DNA from: Rhodoferax sp. OV413
Lineage (GTDB): Bacteria > Pseudomonadota > Gammaproteobacteria > Burkholderiales > Burkholderiaceae_C
Direction of reading: 5' to 3'
Assembly: GCF_900104385.1 (NCBI RefSeq)
Contig: NZ_FNJA01000007.1
Span: forward strand, 186,001 to 250,000
Length of the DNA stretch: 64,000 bases
A program made the translations under genes and the position numbers. Every line of letters begins with the position of its first letter. Position 1 is the first letter of the stretch. Shown here in pieces: positions 36,827-47,663 of the stretch. The notes beneath the pieces were generated by a model, which was not told the DNA's origin, did not search any database, and was given only the letters and a program-made list of their open reading frames with translations.

Positions 36827-38008
36827 TCAGGCACCAGCTTCATTCCATTCCGGTAATTGCATAAGGGCATTCTCGTTCGGCGTTTTGGCCAATGCCAGCT
36901 CTGCCAACTTCTGCCGCAATGCAGGCAATCCCTCTCCGGTTTGGGCACTCAGGAAAATACGCGGTACGGGCTGGCCATCCACCTCGAACATATCTTGCAG
37001 TTGCAGCGGCCAACGCGCTTTATCAAGAGCATCCAGCTTATTAAATACCAGCAGCTGCGGCACGGCGTCCGCACCGATCTCGCGCAGCACCAGAGCCACT
37101 TCGGCCATTTGCTCGGGGAAATTCGGATTCGACGCATCCACCACATGCAGCAGCAAATCGGCATCTGCCGCTTCCTGTAAGGTGGCGCGGAAGGCATCGA
37201 CCAGGCCGTGCGGCAGGTCGCGGATGAACCCCACGGTATCCGACAGCGACACCGAGCGCCCGCCGCCTTCATGATCACCCAGATACAGCTGGCGCGTGGT
37301 GGTATCCAGCGTGGCAAACAGCTGGTCAGCGGTATAGGCCCGGGCCTTCACCAAGGCATTGAACAGCGTGGACTTGCCGGCGTTGGTATAGCCGACGAGT
37401 GAAATGGTGAATGCATCGCGGCGCGAACGCTGGCGTCGCTGGGTGCTGCGCTGACGCACTACCTTCTGCAAGCGCTCTTTGGTACGTTTGATCGATTCAC
37501 CCAGCATGCGGCGATCGAGCTCGATTTGCTTCTCACCCGGGCCGCCGCGCATACCGATACCACCGCTTTGCCGTTCCAAGTGCGACCAGCGCCGAACCAG
37601 GCGGGTGCTCAGATACTGCAGGCGAGCCAGTTCAACCTGCAACTTGCCTTCGTGGCTGCGCGCGCGCTGGGCAAAGATGGTCAGGATCAGCATGGTCCGG
37701 TCGTTGACCGGTAGCTCGCAATGGCGCTCCAGGTTGCGCTGCTGCGCGGGACTCAGACTTTGGTCGAACAGGATTTCGGTGGCGCCATGCATTTGGGCCA
37801 GCAGCTTGATTTCGTCGGCCTTGCCGCTGCCAACAAACAGCGCGGCATCAGGCGCCTGGCGCTTGCAGGTGATGCGCGCCACGACCCGCATGCCAGCGGT
37901 ATCGGCCAGCAGGCCTAGCTCTTCGAGCTCTTTATCAAAATGGGGAGTGCCGAGATCTACGCCAACCAAAACGGCCAGCGGCATGTCAGGAGTATCGGAA
38001 GAACTCAA
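36827..38008 (-). CDS. hflX: Ribosome-associated GTPase HflX
   Basis: A 393-residue GTPase that rescues or splits stalled ribosomes after stress. It has the N-terminal HflX domain (TEILFDQSLSPAQQRNLE, GGIGMRGGPGEKQIELDRR) and the G domain (VGYTNAGKSTLFNAL for G1, DTVGFIRDLPHGLVDAF for G3, NKLD for G4). It lies downstream of hfq, the standard hfq-hflX-hflK-hflC order, with a strong hairpin in between. Confidence 0.95.
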   Translation of the reverse strand: MSSSDTPDMPLAVLVGVDLGTPHFDKELEELGLLADTAGMRVVARITCKRQAPDAALFVGSGKADEIKLLAQMHGATEILFDQSLSPAQQRNLERHCELPVNDRTMLILTIFAQRARSHEGKLQVELARLQYLSTRLVRRWSHLERQSGGIGMRGGPGEKQIELDRRMLGESIKRTKERLQKVVRQRSTQRRQRSRRDAFTISLVGYTNAGKSTLFNALVKARAYTADQLFATLDTTTRQLYLGDHEGGGRSVSLSDTVGFIRDLPHGLVDAFRATLQEAADADLLLHVVDASNPNFPEQMAEVALVLREIGADAVPQLLVFNKLDALDKARWPLQLQDMFEVDGQPVPRIFLSAQTGEGLPALRQKLAELALAKTPNENALMQLPEWNEAGA

Positions 38009-38040
38009 ATCAAAAACAGGTAAGGGGAAAATGCACTAAT

Positions 38041-38070
38041 GGGCCGAACACCGTTGCGAGTGTTCGGCCC
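38041..38070 (-). terminator. Hairpin between hfq and hflX (attenuator or processing site)
   Basis: A perfect 11-bp inverted repeat (GGGCCGAACAC at 38041-38051, GTGTTCGGCCC at 38060-38070) with an eight-base loop. On the minus strand it is followed by ATTAGTGCATTTT, not a direct T run, so it may only partly terminate or may stabilise the hfq end of the message. Confidence 0.6.
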
Positions 38071-38092
38071 ACCAGAGGAGAAGCGTACCGGT

Positions 38093-38347
38093 TCAAGCCG
38101 CCGCGTCTACCGCCGCCGCATCGTCGGCAGCCGAGAAATTGACTGCGCGGCCGGGAACGATGGTGGAGATCGCGTGCTTGTAGACCATTTGGGTCACGGT
38201 ATTGCGCAACAGCACAACATATTGGTCAAAAGACTCAATCTGGCCCTGGAGCTTAATGCCGTTGACGAGATAAATCGACACAGGCACATGCTCACGGCGC
38301 AAGGTATTGAGAAACGGGTCTTGAAGAAGCTGCCCTTTATTGCTCAC
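38093..38347 (-). CDS. hfq: RNA chaperone Hfq
   Basis: An 84-residue Sm-like RNA-binding protein. It shows [40 protein letters not shown] (Sm1) and [10 protein letters not shown] (Sm2), then a short Ala/Asp tail ([13 protein letters not shown]). The start codon is GTG at 38347, with GGAG six bases upstream. It lies 105 bases after der and leads the hfq-hflX-hflK-hflC group. Confidence 0.97.
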   Translation of the reverse strand: MSNKGQLLQDPFLNTLRREHVPVSIYLVNGIKLQGQIESFDQYVVLLRNTVTQMVYKHAISTIVPGRAVNFSAADDAAAVDAAA

Positions 38348-38452
38348 GATATTCTCCGTGTTGTGAAGATGTTAAAGAAGGTTGGACCTTACCACAGCGC
38401 TTCGCACAATCAGGGTTTAGCCGGGGTAAGTCCCCACCAAATATGTTGAGAC

Positions 38453-39793
38453 TCAATCGTCTTTGTCAGCGTAAGGGTTGGCTGCCGACTTCATCTGGAT
38501 GCGCAAAGGTGTGCCCGTGAGGTTGAAAGCCTTGCGGAAACGCCCTTCCAGAAAGCGCTTATAGGCCTCGGTCACATGCTCCAGCGAGTTGCCGTGGATG
38601 ATGATGACCGGCGGGTTCATACCGCCCTGGTGGGCGTAACGCAGCTTGGGGCGGAACATGCCGGCGCGCTGCGGGCTCTGGAAAGCCGTGGCTTCCAGCA
38701 GCAAACGCGTGAGCACCGGGGTAGACATCTTGCACATCGCCGCCTGGTGGGCTTGCAGGATCGAAGCCCACAACGGACCCAACCCCTGGCGCTTGATGGC
38801 CGAGATGTAGTGCATGGAGGCAAACTTCAGGAAGGCCAGGCGGGTTTCGATGGATCTCATCACCAACTGGCGCTGGTAGGCGTCCACCGCATCCCATTTG
38901 TTGATCGCCAGCACCACCGAACGGCCGCTTTCCAGGATGTAGCCCGCAATATGCGCGTCCTGGTCGGTCACGCCCTGGGTGGCATCGATCAACAGCAGCA
39001 CGACGTGGCAGGTCTCGATCGCCTGCAGCGTCTTCACCACCGAGAACTTCTCGATGGCTTCAAAAACCTTGCCCTTACGGCGCAGGCCAGCGGTGTCGAT
39101 CAGCTCGAACTTGTGGCCGTTCCGCTCGAACGGCACACTGATGGCGTCGCGGGTGGTGCCGGGCATATCGAAGGCGACCAGGCGCTCTTCGCCCAACCAG
39201 GTGTTGATCAGCGTCGACTTACCCACATTCGGGCGCCCGGCCACGGCCAGCTTGGTCACGCCGATGTCTACACCCTCTTCGTCGTCTTCCGGTTCGGCCA
39301 GATTCAGTGGCGCCAGCGCCAGATCCACCAGGTCACGGATGCCCTGGCCGTGTGCCGCCGAAATCGGATACACCTCGCCCAAACCGAGCTCGTAGAAATC
39401 CACCAACTGGTGGCCTTCCTTCATACCTTCGGCCTTGTTGGCCGTCAAGATGCAAGGCTTGCCCAGGCGGCGCAGGTATTTGGCGATGTCGTGGTCCTGG
39501 GCCGACAAGCCGCCCCGGGCATCGACCACAAAAATCACCACATCGGCCTCGGCCACGGCCTGGCGGGTCTGCTTGGCCATTTCCTTGTAGATGCCGCTAT
39601 CGGCATCCGGCTCGAAGCCACCGGTATCGATAACGATGTATTCGTGCTTGCCCTGGCGGCCATTGCCGTAGTGGCGGTCACGGGTGAGCCCGGCAAAGTC
39701 CGCCACGATCGCATCGCGCGACTTGGTGAGGCGGTTGAACAGGGTGGATTTGCCCACATTGGGGCGACCGACTAAGGCCAAAACTGGTTTCAT
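38453..39793 (-). CDS. der: GTPase Der (EngA), ribosome assembly
   Basis: A 446-residue protein with two tandem G domains ([14 protein letters not shown] at 8-21 and [17 protein letters not shown] near 187) and a C-terminal KH-like domain, required for 50S subunit maturation. Switch motifs DTGGFEPD and [10 protein letters not shown] are visible. It follows bamB by 30 bases on the same strand. Confidence 0.97.
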   Translation of the reverse strand: MKPVLALVGRPNVGKSTLFNRLTKSRDAIVADFAGLTRDRHYGNGRQGKHEYIVIDTGGFEPDADSGIYKEMAKQTRQAVAEADVVIFVVDARGGLSAQDHDIAKYLRRLGKPCILTANKAEGMKEGHQLVDFYELGLGEVYPISAAHGQGIRDLVDLALAPLNLAEPEDDEEGVDIGVTKLAVAGRPNVGKSTLINTWLGEERLVAFDMPGTTRDAISVPFERNGHKFELIDTAGLRRKGKVFEAIEKFSVVKTLQAIETCHVVLLLIDATQGVTDQDAHIAGYILESGRSVVLAINKWDAVDAYQRQLVMRSIETRLAFLKFASMHYISAIKRQGLGPLWASILQAHQAAMCKMSTPVLTRLLLEATAFQSPQRAGMFRPKLRYAHQGGMNPPVIIIHGNSLEHVTEAYKRFLEGRFRKAFNLTGTPLRIQMKSAANPYADKDD

Positions 39794-39823
39794 AGGATGG
39801 CGCAGATCGGCTGACGCATAGAG

Positions 39824-40960
39824 TTATTCAGGCTGGAAGCCGTAGATGCCACCGTTGTGGGTCACGACGACCACGGTGTCACCCGCCAGCACGGGAGCAG
39901 TCACGATAGCGGAGCCATCGGTGGCCATACGGGTCAGCGGGCTCCCGTCTTCGCGGGACAGGAAATGTACCAGACCCGTGCCATCGCCCACGGCGACCGA
40001 GCGGCCCACGGCCAAGGGCGCCGACAGACTGCGGTAGCGCAGGCGCTCGGAAACCCAGGCCTGCTCGCCATTTTCACGGCGCCAGGCGATGACCTTGCCA
40101 TCGCTTTCGGTGCCGAACACCATTTGCTCGTTGCCATGCACGCCTTCGGACGCCTGCGCGGGTTTGGTCCACAACAGACGGCCACGCGCCGCATCCACAC
40201 AGCCCACGGCCGACAGGAAGGCGCGGGCGCACACTACGTCACCGACGCGGCTGACGCGGCCGACCAGGTCCACCAGGCGCTCCACGTCATTGGTGCCGCG
40301 TGGCGCGGCAATCGGGGCTTCCCAGCGGGTGCTGCCATTCGTTGGGTTCATGCCGACCAGGCGGCCGGACACGCCGGACACCAGGGTATCGCCAACCGCC
40401 AACAAGACGCTGGACTGGCCCAACACCAGGGCTTCGCCGGTACGCTGTTGGTTCCACAGCTTGCGCCCGGTTTGCCCGTCAAAGGCGCTGACCGAACGGT
40501 CTGCCGCCAACACGAACACCCGGCCGCCGGCCACCAGCGGTGCGGTATAGGCTTGCGCGCCGAGCCGTTGGCGCCACAGCACTTTGCCGGATTCCAATGC
40601 AATGACTTCGTTGTCGCGGGTCACCACGGCCGTGACCTTGCCATCGCTGCCCACGCCTGCCGACAAAGGCGCGCCGACGGCGGTACGCCACAGCTCGCGG
40701 CCGGTGCGGGCATCCAGAGCCAGCACGGTGCCATTGCCGGTGGCCAGCGCCACCGTGCCGCCATTGACGTTCACCTCCAGCGGAAAGCCGACTTCGCCCA
40801 GCTTGGCCGTCCAGGCCTGGCGCACGCCCAGCAGGGCGACGTTGGCCGGCAGATCCGCCGGCTTGGGCTTGTCAGGAGTGCTGGAGCAGGCGGCCAGGGC
40901 CGCTACCAAAAGAATAGCTGCTGTCGCACGCAATGTATGCGCTAGAGGCGTTTTTTGCAT
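39824..40960 (-). CDS. bamB: Outer-membrane assembly lipoprotein BamB
   Basis: A 378-residue lipoprotein (lipobox LAAC, Cys25) folded as a PQQ-type beta-propeller: repeats such as ALDARTGRELWRTAVGAPLS, ALESGKVLWRQRLG and AFDGQTGRKLWNQQRT are visible. It is part of the BAM complex that inserts outer-membrane barrels. Its ATG overlaps the yfgM stop by one base, so translation is coupled. Confidence 0.95.
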   Translation of the reverse strand: MQKTPLAHTLRATAAILLVAALAACSSTPDKPKPADLPANVALLGVRQAWTAKLGEVGFPLEVNVNGGTVALATGNGTVLALDARTGRELWRTAVGAPLSAGVGSDGKVTAVVTRDNEVIALESGKVLWRQRLGAQAYTAPLVAGGRVFVLAADRSVSAFDGQTGRKLWNQQRTGEALVLGQSSVLLAVGDTLVSGVSGRLVGMNPTNGSTRWEAPIAAPRGTNDVERLVDLVGRVSRVGDVVCARAFLSAVGCVDAARGRLLWTKPAQASEGVHGNEQMVFGTESDGKVIAWRRENGEQAWVSERLRYRSLSAPLAVGRSVAVGDGTGLVHFLSREDGSPLTRMATDGSAIVTAPVLAGDTVVVVTHNGGIYGFQPE

Positions 40961-41658
40961 TATTTTTTGACTTCTACAGTAACGGGGCTGGCGACGGTAA
41001 CCACAGGGGCCGCAGGACGCGGATCGACACCCAGGCTGTTGAGCTTGACTTCCACGATGCGCTGGTAATCGTCCTGCGCGTCCAGGCCTTTGTAGGCGAT
41101 CTGGTACTGGGCGATGGCATCGGCCTTCTTGTCTTGCAATGCGTAAACGTCGCCCTTGCGGTCGGCCACCAGGGGTTCGAATTCCTTGCCGAAGCTGCCG
41201 GACAACAGCTTCAGGGCTTCGTCATACGACTTGGCTTCCAGCAGCACGCCCGCCAGGCGCAGGCGCGCCACGGCCTGGTAGCCCTCGTCGGAAGATTGGT
41301 CGGCCACCCAGGTCAACGCGGCCTTGGCGGCATCGACATTGCCTTTTTCAAACAGGGTTTTGGCTGCCAGCAGACCGGCTTGCTGGGCAAAGGTGGTGCG
41401 GCCGTACTTGTCCTTCATGTCGGAGAAAGCGCGCTCCACCTTGGCCACGTCGCCGGCCTTGCTGGCGCGGTCCACCTCGTCATACAGGGCGGCGGCTTGT
41501 GCGGCCTGGCTGCGCTGCCAGTACTGGTAGCCGTTCCAGCCGGCAAAACCGGCCAGCACCACGATCAGAATCCAGGTAATCAGGTTGCCGAAACGGTTCC
41601 AGAATGCTTTGAGCTCGTCAAGCTGTTCTTGTTCTTCAAGGTCGAGGTGGTTTGCCAT
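40960..41658 (-). CDS. YfgM-family tetratricopeptide membrane protein
   Basis: A 232-residue inner-membrane protein: short cytosolic start (DLEEQEQLDELKAFW), one span (LITWILIVVLAGFAGWNGY) and a periplasmic TPR-like region (ALYDEVDRASKAGDVAKVERAFSDM onward). In E. coli, YfgM lies between hisS and bamB as here and works with PpiD at the Sec translocon. It is 13 bases after hisS and overlaps bamB. Confidence 0.9.
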   Translation of the reverse strand: MANHLDLEEQEQLDELKAFWNRFGNLITWILIVVLAGFAGWNGYQYWQRSQAAQAAALYDEVDRASKAGDVAKVERAFSDMKDKYGRTTFAQQAGLLAAKTLFEKGNVDAAKAALTWVADQSSDEGYQAVARLRLAGVLLEAKSYDEALKLLSGSFGKEFEPLVADRKGDVYALQDKKADAIAQYQIAYKGLDAQDDYQRIVEVKLNSLGVDPRPAAPVVTVASPVTVEVKK

Positions 41659-41671
41659 AAGGTTCTAAGAG

Positions 41672-42961
41672 TCAAGCGTTCGATTGTAGGGTCGGCGCCC
41701 AGGTAGCCACATCGGCCAGGGACTGGGTGGTTTGCGCCCCGCTGCCGTCGCGCAGGGATTTGACGGTGACCTGGTTTTGCGCCAGTTCGTCGGCGCCAAA
41801 AATCAGGGCGAACCGGGCTCCGCTGCCGTCGGCCTTCTTCAGCTGCGACTTCATGCTGCCCATGCCTTCGCCGGCGCCGGCGTGCATTTGCACCTGTATG
41901 CCGGCACGGCGCAGGGTTTGCAGGGTTTGCATAGCCGCCGGCAAGGCCGCGGCATCGGGCACGACCGCATAGGCGTCGGCCGCCAGAGCCGGCAGCTCGG
42001 CGCCCTGCTCCTTGATCAGCTCCAGCACACGCTCTATGCCCATGCCCCAGCCGACGGCCGGGGTTGGCTTGCCGCCCAGCAGCTCAAACAGGCCATCGTA
42101 GCGGCCGCCGCCGCACAAGGTACCCTGCGCGCCCAGCTCGTCGGTGATGAATTCGAACACCGTGTGGCTGTAGTAATCCAAACCACGCACCAGGCGCGGA
42201 TTCACGGTCCATTTAACGCCGCAGCCGGTCAGCAGGGTCTGCACCGTGTCCAGATGCTTGAGTGAGGCTTCGCCCAGGTAGCTGAGCAGCTGTGGCGCGC
42301 CCTGCACCATGGCCTGCATCGCGGGGTTCTTGGTGTCCAGGATGCGCAGCGGGTTGGTCAGCAGGCGGCGCTGGGCATCGGTGTCCAGCAGCTCGCGGTG
42401 CTGTTCGAAGTAGGCGATCAGCGCGGCGCGGTGGGCCTGGCGCTCGGCCGGCACACCCAGGCTGTTCAGCTCGACGCGCACATTGCGCAGGCCCAGATTG
42501 GCAAACAACTCGCTGGCCAGCAGCATGATTTCGGCGTCGACCTCGGGGCCGGAGAAACCCAAGGCCTCCACGCCCAGTTGGTAGAACTGGCGGTAACGGC
42601 CGCGCTGGGGCCGCTCGTGGCGGAACATCGGGCCCATGTAATACAGGCGCTTGCCGCCGTCATAGGTAAGGTTGTGCTGGATCGCTGCACGCACTACGCC
42701 GGGCGTGTTTTCAGGGCGCAGGGTCAGCTGTTCGCCGTTCAGCCGGTCTTCGAAGGAGTACATCTCCTTCTCGACGATGTCGGTGGTCTCGCCGGTGCCG
42801 CGCACGAACAAGGCCGTGGGTTCGACGATGGGCGTGCGGATCATGCGGTAGGCCGAGCGCGCCATCAGCGTGCGCACCTTGTCTTCTAGCCATTCCCAAC
42901 GCGCAGAGTCGGGCGGCAGTATGTCGTTCATGCCTTTGACGGCAGTGAGTTTGTCAGCCAT
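41672..42961 (-). CDS. hisS: Histidyl-tRNA synthetase
   Basis: A 429-residue class II synthetase. Motifs: [17 protein letters not shown] at the start, motif 2 [19 protein letters not shown], the histidine-A loops ([15 protein letters not shown] and [14 protein letters not shown]), motif 3 [14 protein letters not shown], then the anticodon-binding domain. It lies after ispG with a palindromic repeat in the 79-base gap and leads yfgM-bamB-der. Confidence 0.97.
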   Translation of the reverse strand: MADKLTAVKGMNDILPPDSARWEWLEDKVRTLMARSAYRMIRTPIVEPTALFVRGTGETTDIVEKEMYSFEDRLNGEQLTLRPENTPGVVRAAIQHNLTYDGGKRLYYMGPMFRHERPQRGRYRQFYQLGVEALGFSGPEVDAEIMLLASELFANLGLRNVRVELNSLGVPAERQAHRAALIAYFEQHRELLDTDAQRRLLTNPLRILDTKNPAMQAMVQGAPQLLSYLGEASLKHLDTVQTLLTGCGVKWTVNPRLVRGLDYYSHTVFEFITDELGAQGTLCGGGRYDGLFELLGGKPTPAVGWGMGIERVLELIKEQGAELPALAADAYAVVPDAAALPAAMQTLQTLRRAGIQVQMHAGAGEGMGSMKSQLKKADGSGARFALIFGADELAQNQVTVKSLRDGSGAQTTQSLADVATWAPTLQSNA

Positions 42962-42967
42962 AAATCC

Positions 42968-43036
42968 AATTACTATTATTTTGATAGCTACTTGCGCATA
43001 CTAAATATGCGCCAGAGGCCGATTTGATGCCCAAAT
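42968..43036 (-). repeat. Intergenic palindromic repeat, copy J
   Basis: Reads TTTGATAGCTACTTGCGCATA, CTAAA, TATGCGCCAGAGGCCGATTT. The stem GCGCATA/TATGCGC is perfect over 7 bp. It lies between ispG and hisS, the only large gap in that operon. Confidence 0.8.
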
Positions 43037-43040
43037 TTGG

Positions 43041-44321
43041 CTACGCGGTCACATGCGCGCCAAAGCGCTTGGCGATGTAGTTTTCGACGATCACCTGGAA
43101 TTCCTGGGCAATGTTGTCGCCGCGCAGGGTCACGCTTTTTTCACCGTCGATGTACACCGGCGCGGCCGGCGCTTCGCCGGTGCCGGGCAGGCTGATGCCG
43201 ATGTCGGCGTGCTTGCTCTCGCCCGGGCCGTTGACGATGCAGCCCATCACGGCCACTTTCATGGCCTCCACGCCCGGATACTGCTTACGCCAAACCGGCA
43301 TCTGCGCGCGCAGGAAGTCGTCAATCTGCTTAGTCAGTTCCTGGAACGTAGTGCTGGTAGTGCGGCCACAGCCCGGGCAGGCGGTGACGCTGGGCACAAA
43401 GCTGCGCAGGCCCAGGGCCTGCAGGATTTCCGACGCCACCACGACTTCTTGGGTACGCGCTTCGCCGGGCTGCGGCGTCAGCGAAACCCGGATGGTGTCG
43501 CCAATGCCTTCTTGCAGCAACACGGCCAGGGCGGCGCTGGAGGCCACCGTGCCCTTGGTGCCCATGCCGGCTTCGGTCAGGCCCAGGTGCAGCGCATAGC
43601 GGCAGCGCTGCGACAGCGCGCGGTAGACCGAGATCAGGTCCTGCACGCCACTGACCTTGCAGGACAGAATGATTTGCTCGGGCGGCAGACCCATGGACTC
43701 GGCCAGCCGGGCTGATTCCACGGCGGAGGTGATCAACGCCTGGTACATCACCGGTTTGGCGTCCCAGGGCACGGCACGGCGGCTGTTTTCGTCCATCAGG
43801 CCGGCCAGTAGCTCCTGGTCCAGGCTGCCCCAATTGACGCCGATGCGCACGGCCTTGTTCCAGCGCACCGCGGCTTCGATCATCTGGCCGAACTGGCGAT
43901 CGCGCTTGTCACCCTTGCCCACATTGCCGGGGTTGATGCGGTACTTGGACAGGGCCTCGGCGCAGGCCGGGAACTCGGTCAACAGGCGGTGGCCGTTGTA
44001 ATGGAAGTCGCCGACCAGCGGCACGTCGATGCCCATGCGGTCCAGCTGTTCGCGGATATAGGGCACCGCTTGGGCGGCTTCGGGCGTGTTGACGGTGATG
44101 CGCACCATCTCCGAGCCGGCCAGGGCCAGCTCTTTCACCTGGATGGCGGTGCCGATGGCATCCACCGTGTCGGTATTGGTCATGGACTGCACGCGCACCG
44201 GGGCGTCGCCGCCCACGGTCACATCGCGCGCACCCCAGCGCACATGGGCCTGGTAGCTATTGCGCACGCGGGGGGCGGCGGCATCCACCGGGGTCAGGAA
44301 GTCCATTGCGTCGTCCATCAT
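43041..44321 (-). CDS. ispG: 4-hydroxy-3-methylbut-2-enyl-diphosphate synthase (flavodoxin) IspG
   Basis: A 426-residue [4Fe-4S] enzyme of the MEP isoprenoid pathway. Cluster ligands are in ACPGCGR and [15 protein letters not shown]; the TIM-barrel part shows [19 protein letters not shown] and [13 protein letters not shown]. Two ATGs begin the frame (44321 and 44318), the first overlapping the rodZ-like stop; translation is probably coupled. Confidence 0.97.
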   Translation of the reverse strand: MMDDAMDFLTPVDAAAPRVRNSYQAHVRWGARDVTVGGDAPVRVQSMTNTDTVDAIGTAIQVKELALAGSEMVRITVNTPEAAQAVPYIREQLDRMGIDVPLVGDFHYNGHRLLTEFPACAEALSKYRINPGNVGKGDKRDRQFGQMIEAAVRWNKAVRIGVNWGSLDQELLAGLMDENSRRAVPWDAKPVMYQALITSAVESARLAESMGLPPEQIILSCKVSGVQDLISVYRALSQRCRYALHLGLTEAGMGTKGTVASSAALAVLLQEGIGDTIRVSLTPQPGEARTQEVVVASEILQALGLRSFVPSVTACPGCGRTTSTTFQELTKQIDDFLRAQMPVWRKQYPGVEAMKVAVMGCIVNGPGESKHADIGISLPGTGEAPAAPVYIDGEKSVTLRGDNIAQEFQVIVENYIAKRFGAHVTA

Positions 44322-45199
44322 TTCACCTCGAAACGGGCCACGTGGTCTTTGGCAAAAGGCAGCATGTCGAAAGGCTGGCCACGCACCTGCAGCTGCACCG
44401 CATCGACCCGGCCGACCACCACCGCCAACGGCAAGGTACCGGCCACTTCGACCACCTCACCCGGGGCCAGAATACGGCCCAGCGAGACGACGCCCTTGGC
44501 ATCGGTTACCTTGACCCAGGATTCGGCCTTGGCGGTCAGCACCGCAGCAGCAGCCGACACGGCCACCGGCGCACTGGCCGCCACCACGGCAGGAGCAAGC
44601 ACCGGCGCAGAAGCCACCGCAGCGGGTGCCGCAGGCACAGCCGAGACGGGTTCGGCCAGCGGCACCGAGGCGTCTGGCGCAGGCATGGCGGCCACAGGCC
44701 CATCCGCCACCTCGCCACCGGGCGCCAAGACTGCAGTTGGTTCGGGCGCCTGGGGCCACAGGGCCACGGCTACAGCGCCCAGCAACAGAGCCGCAACCGC
44801 CAGCACGGCCGGGTTCCGCAGCTGCGAGCGGAACGAGAGGCGCGGGCCGGAGCCCGGCGGGCGAAACGGTGTGTTCATGGCCGGGGCTTCGGCGCCCAGA
44901 CGCGATGCGCCAGTGGGCGGCAGATGTTCAAGCACCGGTGCGGGATCGATCTTTAGGTTGCGGCACACGCTGGCGGCCAAGGCGCGCGCAAAGGTCAGGT
45001 CGGGCAACAAATCCATGCGGCCAGCCTCCAGCGCCTCCAGTTTGGACACCGGCACCTTGAGCGATACGGCCAAGGCCGCAACGTGCAAGCCCGTCGCCTC
45101 ACGCGCCTGGCGCAAATATTGTCCGGCCTGCACAGCGGAATTCACTGCATCCGACGCCGGTTGCAGCGCCCCACCCTCCAGCCCCACTGGCTCACTCAT
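44318..45199 (-). CDS. rodZ: RodZ-like helix-turn-helix membrane protein
   Basis: A 293-residue protein: a cytosolic HTH ([20 protein letters not shown], then [16 protein letters not shown]), a basic linker, one membrane span ([20 protein letters not shown]), an Ala/Pro/Val-rich periplasmic stretch and a C-terminal DUF4115 domain ([30 protein letters not shown]). RodZ links MreB to the cell-wall elongation machinery. Start 45199 has AGAGGTG upstream; ATG 45244 would overlap pilF more. It sits between pilF and ispG, as expected. Confidence 0.88.
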   Translation of the reverse strand: MSEPVGLEGGALQPASDAVNSAVQAGQYLRQAREATGLHVAALAVSLKVPVSKLEALEAGRMDLLPDLTFARALAASVCRNLKIDPAPVLEHLPPTGASRLGAEAPAMNTPFRPPGSGPRLSFRSQLRNPAVLAVAALLLGAVAVALWPQAPEPTAVLAPGGEVADGPVAAMPAPDASVPLAEPVSAVPAAPAAVASAPVLAPAVVAASAPVAVSAAAAVLTAKAESWVKVTDAKGVVSLGRILAPGEVVEVAGTLPLAVVVGRVDAVQLQVRGQPFDMLPFAKDHVARFEVK

Positions 45200-46067
45200 C
45201 AAATGCACCTCTTTCATAGGCCGCCAATTCACGCGATTGGCCATAGCGTTTTCTCAATTGTTCTACCAACTGCTGCATGGCCTCGCGGTTTTCCATGCGG
45301 CGCTCGACCTTGATGCCCAGCCACAGGGACTCGGCGTTGGCCAGTTCGGAATTATTCAACCGGCGGATGTAGAACTGGGCGCGCAGCCATTCGCCGCGCT
45401 GGTACAGCAGGGTCGCCAAGTTGTAGCCGGTGATCGGGTTGCCTGCATCCAGCTCGTAGGAACGCGACAAATTACGTTCCGCCTCGGGCAGCAGGCCGGC
45501 GCGTTGCTGGCACAGGCCTTGGGCCATCAGGGTCTTGGCCCGGCCGCCATAGGTGGGGTTGGCCAGCGCCTGCTCGAACATCTGTATCGATTCAGGGTAG
45601 CGGCCCTGCTGGCACATGAGCCAACCGTAGTTGTGCAAGGTATTGGGTTCGCGGGGATTCAGGGCCATGGCACGGCGGAAGCTGTCTTCGGCCAGACGCA
45701 TGTCGTTGAGGCGCAGGTAGATCAGGCCGCGCAAATTGAAAGCATCCGCAAAAGACGGGTCCACCGCCAGCGCCTGTTTCAGCTCGTCCAAAGCCACTGT
45801 GGTCTGGCCTTGTTCAAAATAAGCCACCGCCAGCTGCATGCGGGTGCGGGCACGCTTGCGGGCCTCGGGCTCGTCAGACTCGGTGAGCAACTCGCCTTGT
45901 GCAATCGGTGCAGTCACCTGCCGCGGCGTCGGCGTGCTATTTGTCGTGGCGCTGGAAGACGAAGTCGTGGTTGTGGTGGTCGTCGTAGTACAGCCCTGCA
46001 GCCAGGCCAGCACCGACACACAGGCGAACAAACGAACCAACGCACCGATGTGCAGAAAATTTTGCAT
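45192..46067 (-). CDS. pilF: Type IV pilus biogenesis lipoprotein PilF/PilW (TPR)
   Basis: A 291-residue lipoprotein (lipobox WLQGC, Cys26) with tetratricopeptide repeats (AVAYFEQGQTTVALDELKQAL, AFNLRGLIYLRLNDMRLAEDSF, TLHNYGWLMCQQGRYPESIQMF). It is the pilotin for the PilQ secretin in type IV pilus systems. Just after the lipid-modified Cys there is a run of nine Thr and four Ser, encoded by mixed codons. It ends 8 bases inside the rodZ-like gene and follows rlmN by 3 bases. Confidence 0.9.
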   Translation of the reverse strand: MQNFLHIGALVRLFACVSVLAWLQGCTTTTTTTTTSSSSATTNSTPTPRQVTAPIAQGELLTESDEPEARKRARTRMQLAVAYFEQGQTTVALDELKQALAVDPSFADAFNLRGLIYLRLNDMRLAEDSFRRAMALNPREPNTLHNYGWLMCQQGRYPESIQMFEQALANPTYGGRAKTLMAQGLCQQRAGLLPEAERNLSRSYELDAGNPITGYNLATLLYQRGEWLRAQFYIRRLNNSELANAESLWLGIKVERRMENREAMQQLVEQLRKRYGQSRELAAYERGAFDE

Positions 46068-46070
46068 GCC

Positions 46071-47219
46071 TCAAGCCCCTTTGGATACTTCGACCACTGG
46101 CGGAACCTGCGCCATCATCACAATGCGTTGCTGGGCCATGCGCTTGACCACCTGGGTGCGGTCTTTCACATCACCGGCCAGCTGACCACACGCAGCATCG
46201 ATATCGTCACCGCGGGTCTTGCGCACCGTGGTCACAATGCCCGCATCACTCAGCATCTTGGCGAACGCCGTCACCCGGGCCATGGGCGAACGCAGCAAGC
46301 CCGATGCGGGAAAGGGGTTGAATGGAATCAGGTTGAACTTGCACCATACGCCGGGCCGGCGGTGCTGCTGCACCAGGGCAATCAGTTGCTGGGCATGCTC
46401 GGGCTGGTCATTCACACCATCGAGCATGCAGTATTCAAAGGTAATGAAATCGCGTGGCGCGTTGGCCAGATAGCGGTTACACGACTCCAGCAACTCGGCC
46501 AGCGGATATTTCTTGTTCAACGGCACCAGGTTGTCGCGCAGCGGGTCGTTGGGTGCGTGTAGGGAGACCGCCAAGGCGACCGGGCAATCCTGGCCCAGGC
46601 GGTCGATCATGGGCACCACGCCCGAGGTGGATACGGTGACCCGGCGGCGCGACAGGCCGTAGCCATGGTCATCCAGCATGACCTTGAGGGCTGGCACCAG
46701 CGCGTTGTAATTCTGCAAGGGCTCGCCCATGCCCATCATCACCACATTGGAAATGACGCGGTCCGGGGTATTGAGGTGCTTACGTAGAAAGTGTTCGGCA
46801 AACCAGAGCTGCGCAAGAATTTCACCGGTGGTGAGGTTGCGGCTGAAACCTTGGTGGCCGGTAGAACAAAAGCGGCAGCCGACTGCGCAACCCGCCTGGG
46901 ACGAGATACACAGCGTGCCACGGTCGTCTTCGGGAATGAAAACCGCTTCCACGGCATTGCCATCGCCCACATCGAACAACCATTTGATGGTGCCATCGGC
47001 AGACTCATGCTGGCTGATGATGGGCAAGCCCTGCACATGGGCACTGGTGGCGAGCTTGCCACGCAAGGACTTGGCCAGATCACTCATCTGGTCAAACTCG
47101 GTGGCGCCGCGTTGGTGGATCCAGCGGAACAGCTGGGTGGCGCGGAAGCGCTTCTCACCGAGCCGTTCGCAAAACGCGGCCAAGCCGTCGAGGTCAAATT
47201 CGAGCAGGTTGGCCGTCAT
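46071..47219 (-). CDS. rlmN: Dual-specificity RNA methyltransferase RlmN
   Basis: A 382-residue radical SAM enzyme that makes 2-methyladenosine in 23S rRNA (A2503) and some tRNAs. The cluster motif is CAVGCRFC, preceded by the N-terminal [14 protein letters not shown] and followed by [11 protein letters not shown] and the catalytic C-terminal Cys in [20 protein letters not shown]. It lies 18 bases after ndk and heads rlmN-pilF-rodZ-ispG. Confidence 0.96.
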   Translation of the reverse strand: MTANLLEFDLDGLAAFCERLGEKRFRATQLFRWIHQRGATEFDQMSDLAKSLRGKLATSAHVQGLPIISQHESADGTIKWLFDVGDGNAVEAVFIPEDDRGTLCISSQAGCAVGCRFCSTGHQGFSRNLTTGEILAQLWFAEHFLRKHLNTPDRVISNVVMMGMGEPLQNYNALVPALKVMLDDHGYGLSRRRVTVSTSGVVPMIDRLGQDCPVALAVSLHAPNDPLRDNLVPLNKKYPLAELLESCNRYLANAPRDFITFEYCMLDGVNDQPEHAQQLIALVQQHRRPGVWCKFNLIPFNPFPASGLLRSPMARVTAFAKMLSDAGIVTTVRKTRGDDIDAACGQLAGDVKDRTQVVKRMAQQRIVMMAQVPPVVEVSKGA

Positions 47220-47237
47220 TGCATACCAGCGCTGGAT

Positions 47238-47663
47238 TTAGCGGGAGTAAACGTTCAGACCGGCGAAGAAGAAAGCGATTTCTTCCTTGGCGGTTTCAGC
47301 AGCGTCAGAGCCGTGCACAGCGTTGGCGTCGATGCTGTCAGCGAAGTCAGCACGGATGGTGCCGGCGTCAGCCTTCTTGGGATCGGTTGCGCCCATCAGG
47401 TCGCGGTTCTTCAGAATCGCGTTTTCGCCTTCCAGCGCCTGGATCATGACGGGGCCGGACACCATGAAATCGACCAGATCCTTGAAGAAAGGACGGGCTT
47501 TGTGCACAGCGTAGAAAGCTTCGGCTTCGCCGCGCGACAGATGGGCCATGCGTGCAGCGATGACCTTCAGGCCAGCAGCTTCAAAACGGGCGTAGATTTG
47601 GCCGATAACGTTCTTGGCAACGGCGTCGGGCTTGATGATGGAGAGAGTGCGTTCGATAGCCAT
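47238..47663 (-). CDS. ndk: Nucleoside diphosphate kinase
   Basis: A 141-residue enzyme that balances NTP pools. It has [34 protein letters not shown] and the active-site His in [12 protein letters not shown]. The start ATG 47663 has AGGAAAA six bases upstream. The 132 bases between it and rluB should carry its promoter; I see only a short hairpin (GCCCGT/ACGGGC) there. Confidence 0.97.
   Translation of the reverse strand: MAIERTLSIIKPDAVAKNVIGQIYARFEAAGLKVIAARMAHLSRGEAEAFYAVHKARPFFKDLVDFMVSGPVMIQALEGENAILKNRDLMGATDPKKADAGTIRADFADSIDANAVHGSDAAETAKEEIAFFFAGLNVYSR

Noticed and set aside
43989-46562. Long plus-strand frame of about 857 codons opposite ispG, rodZ and pilF
   Set aside because: Antisense of three conserved genes; no domain, low-complexity Ala/Gly/Thr content.
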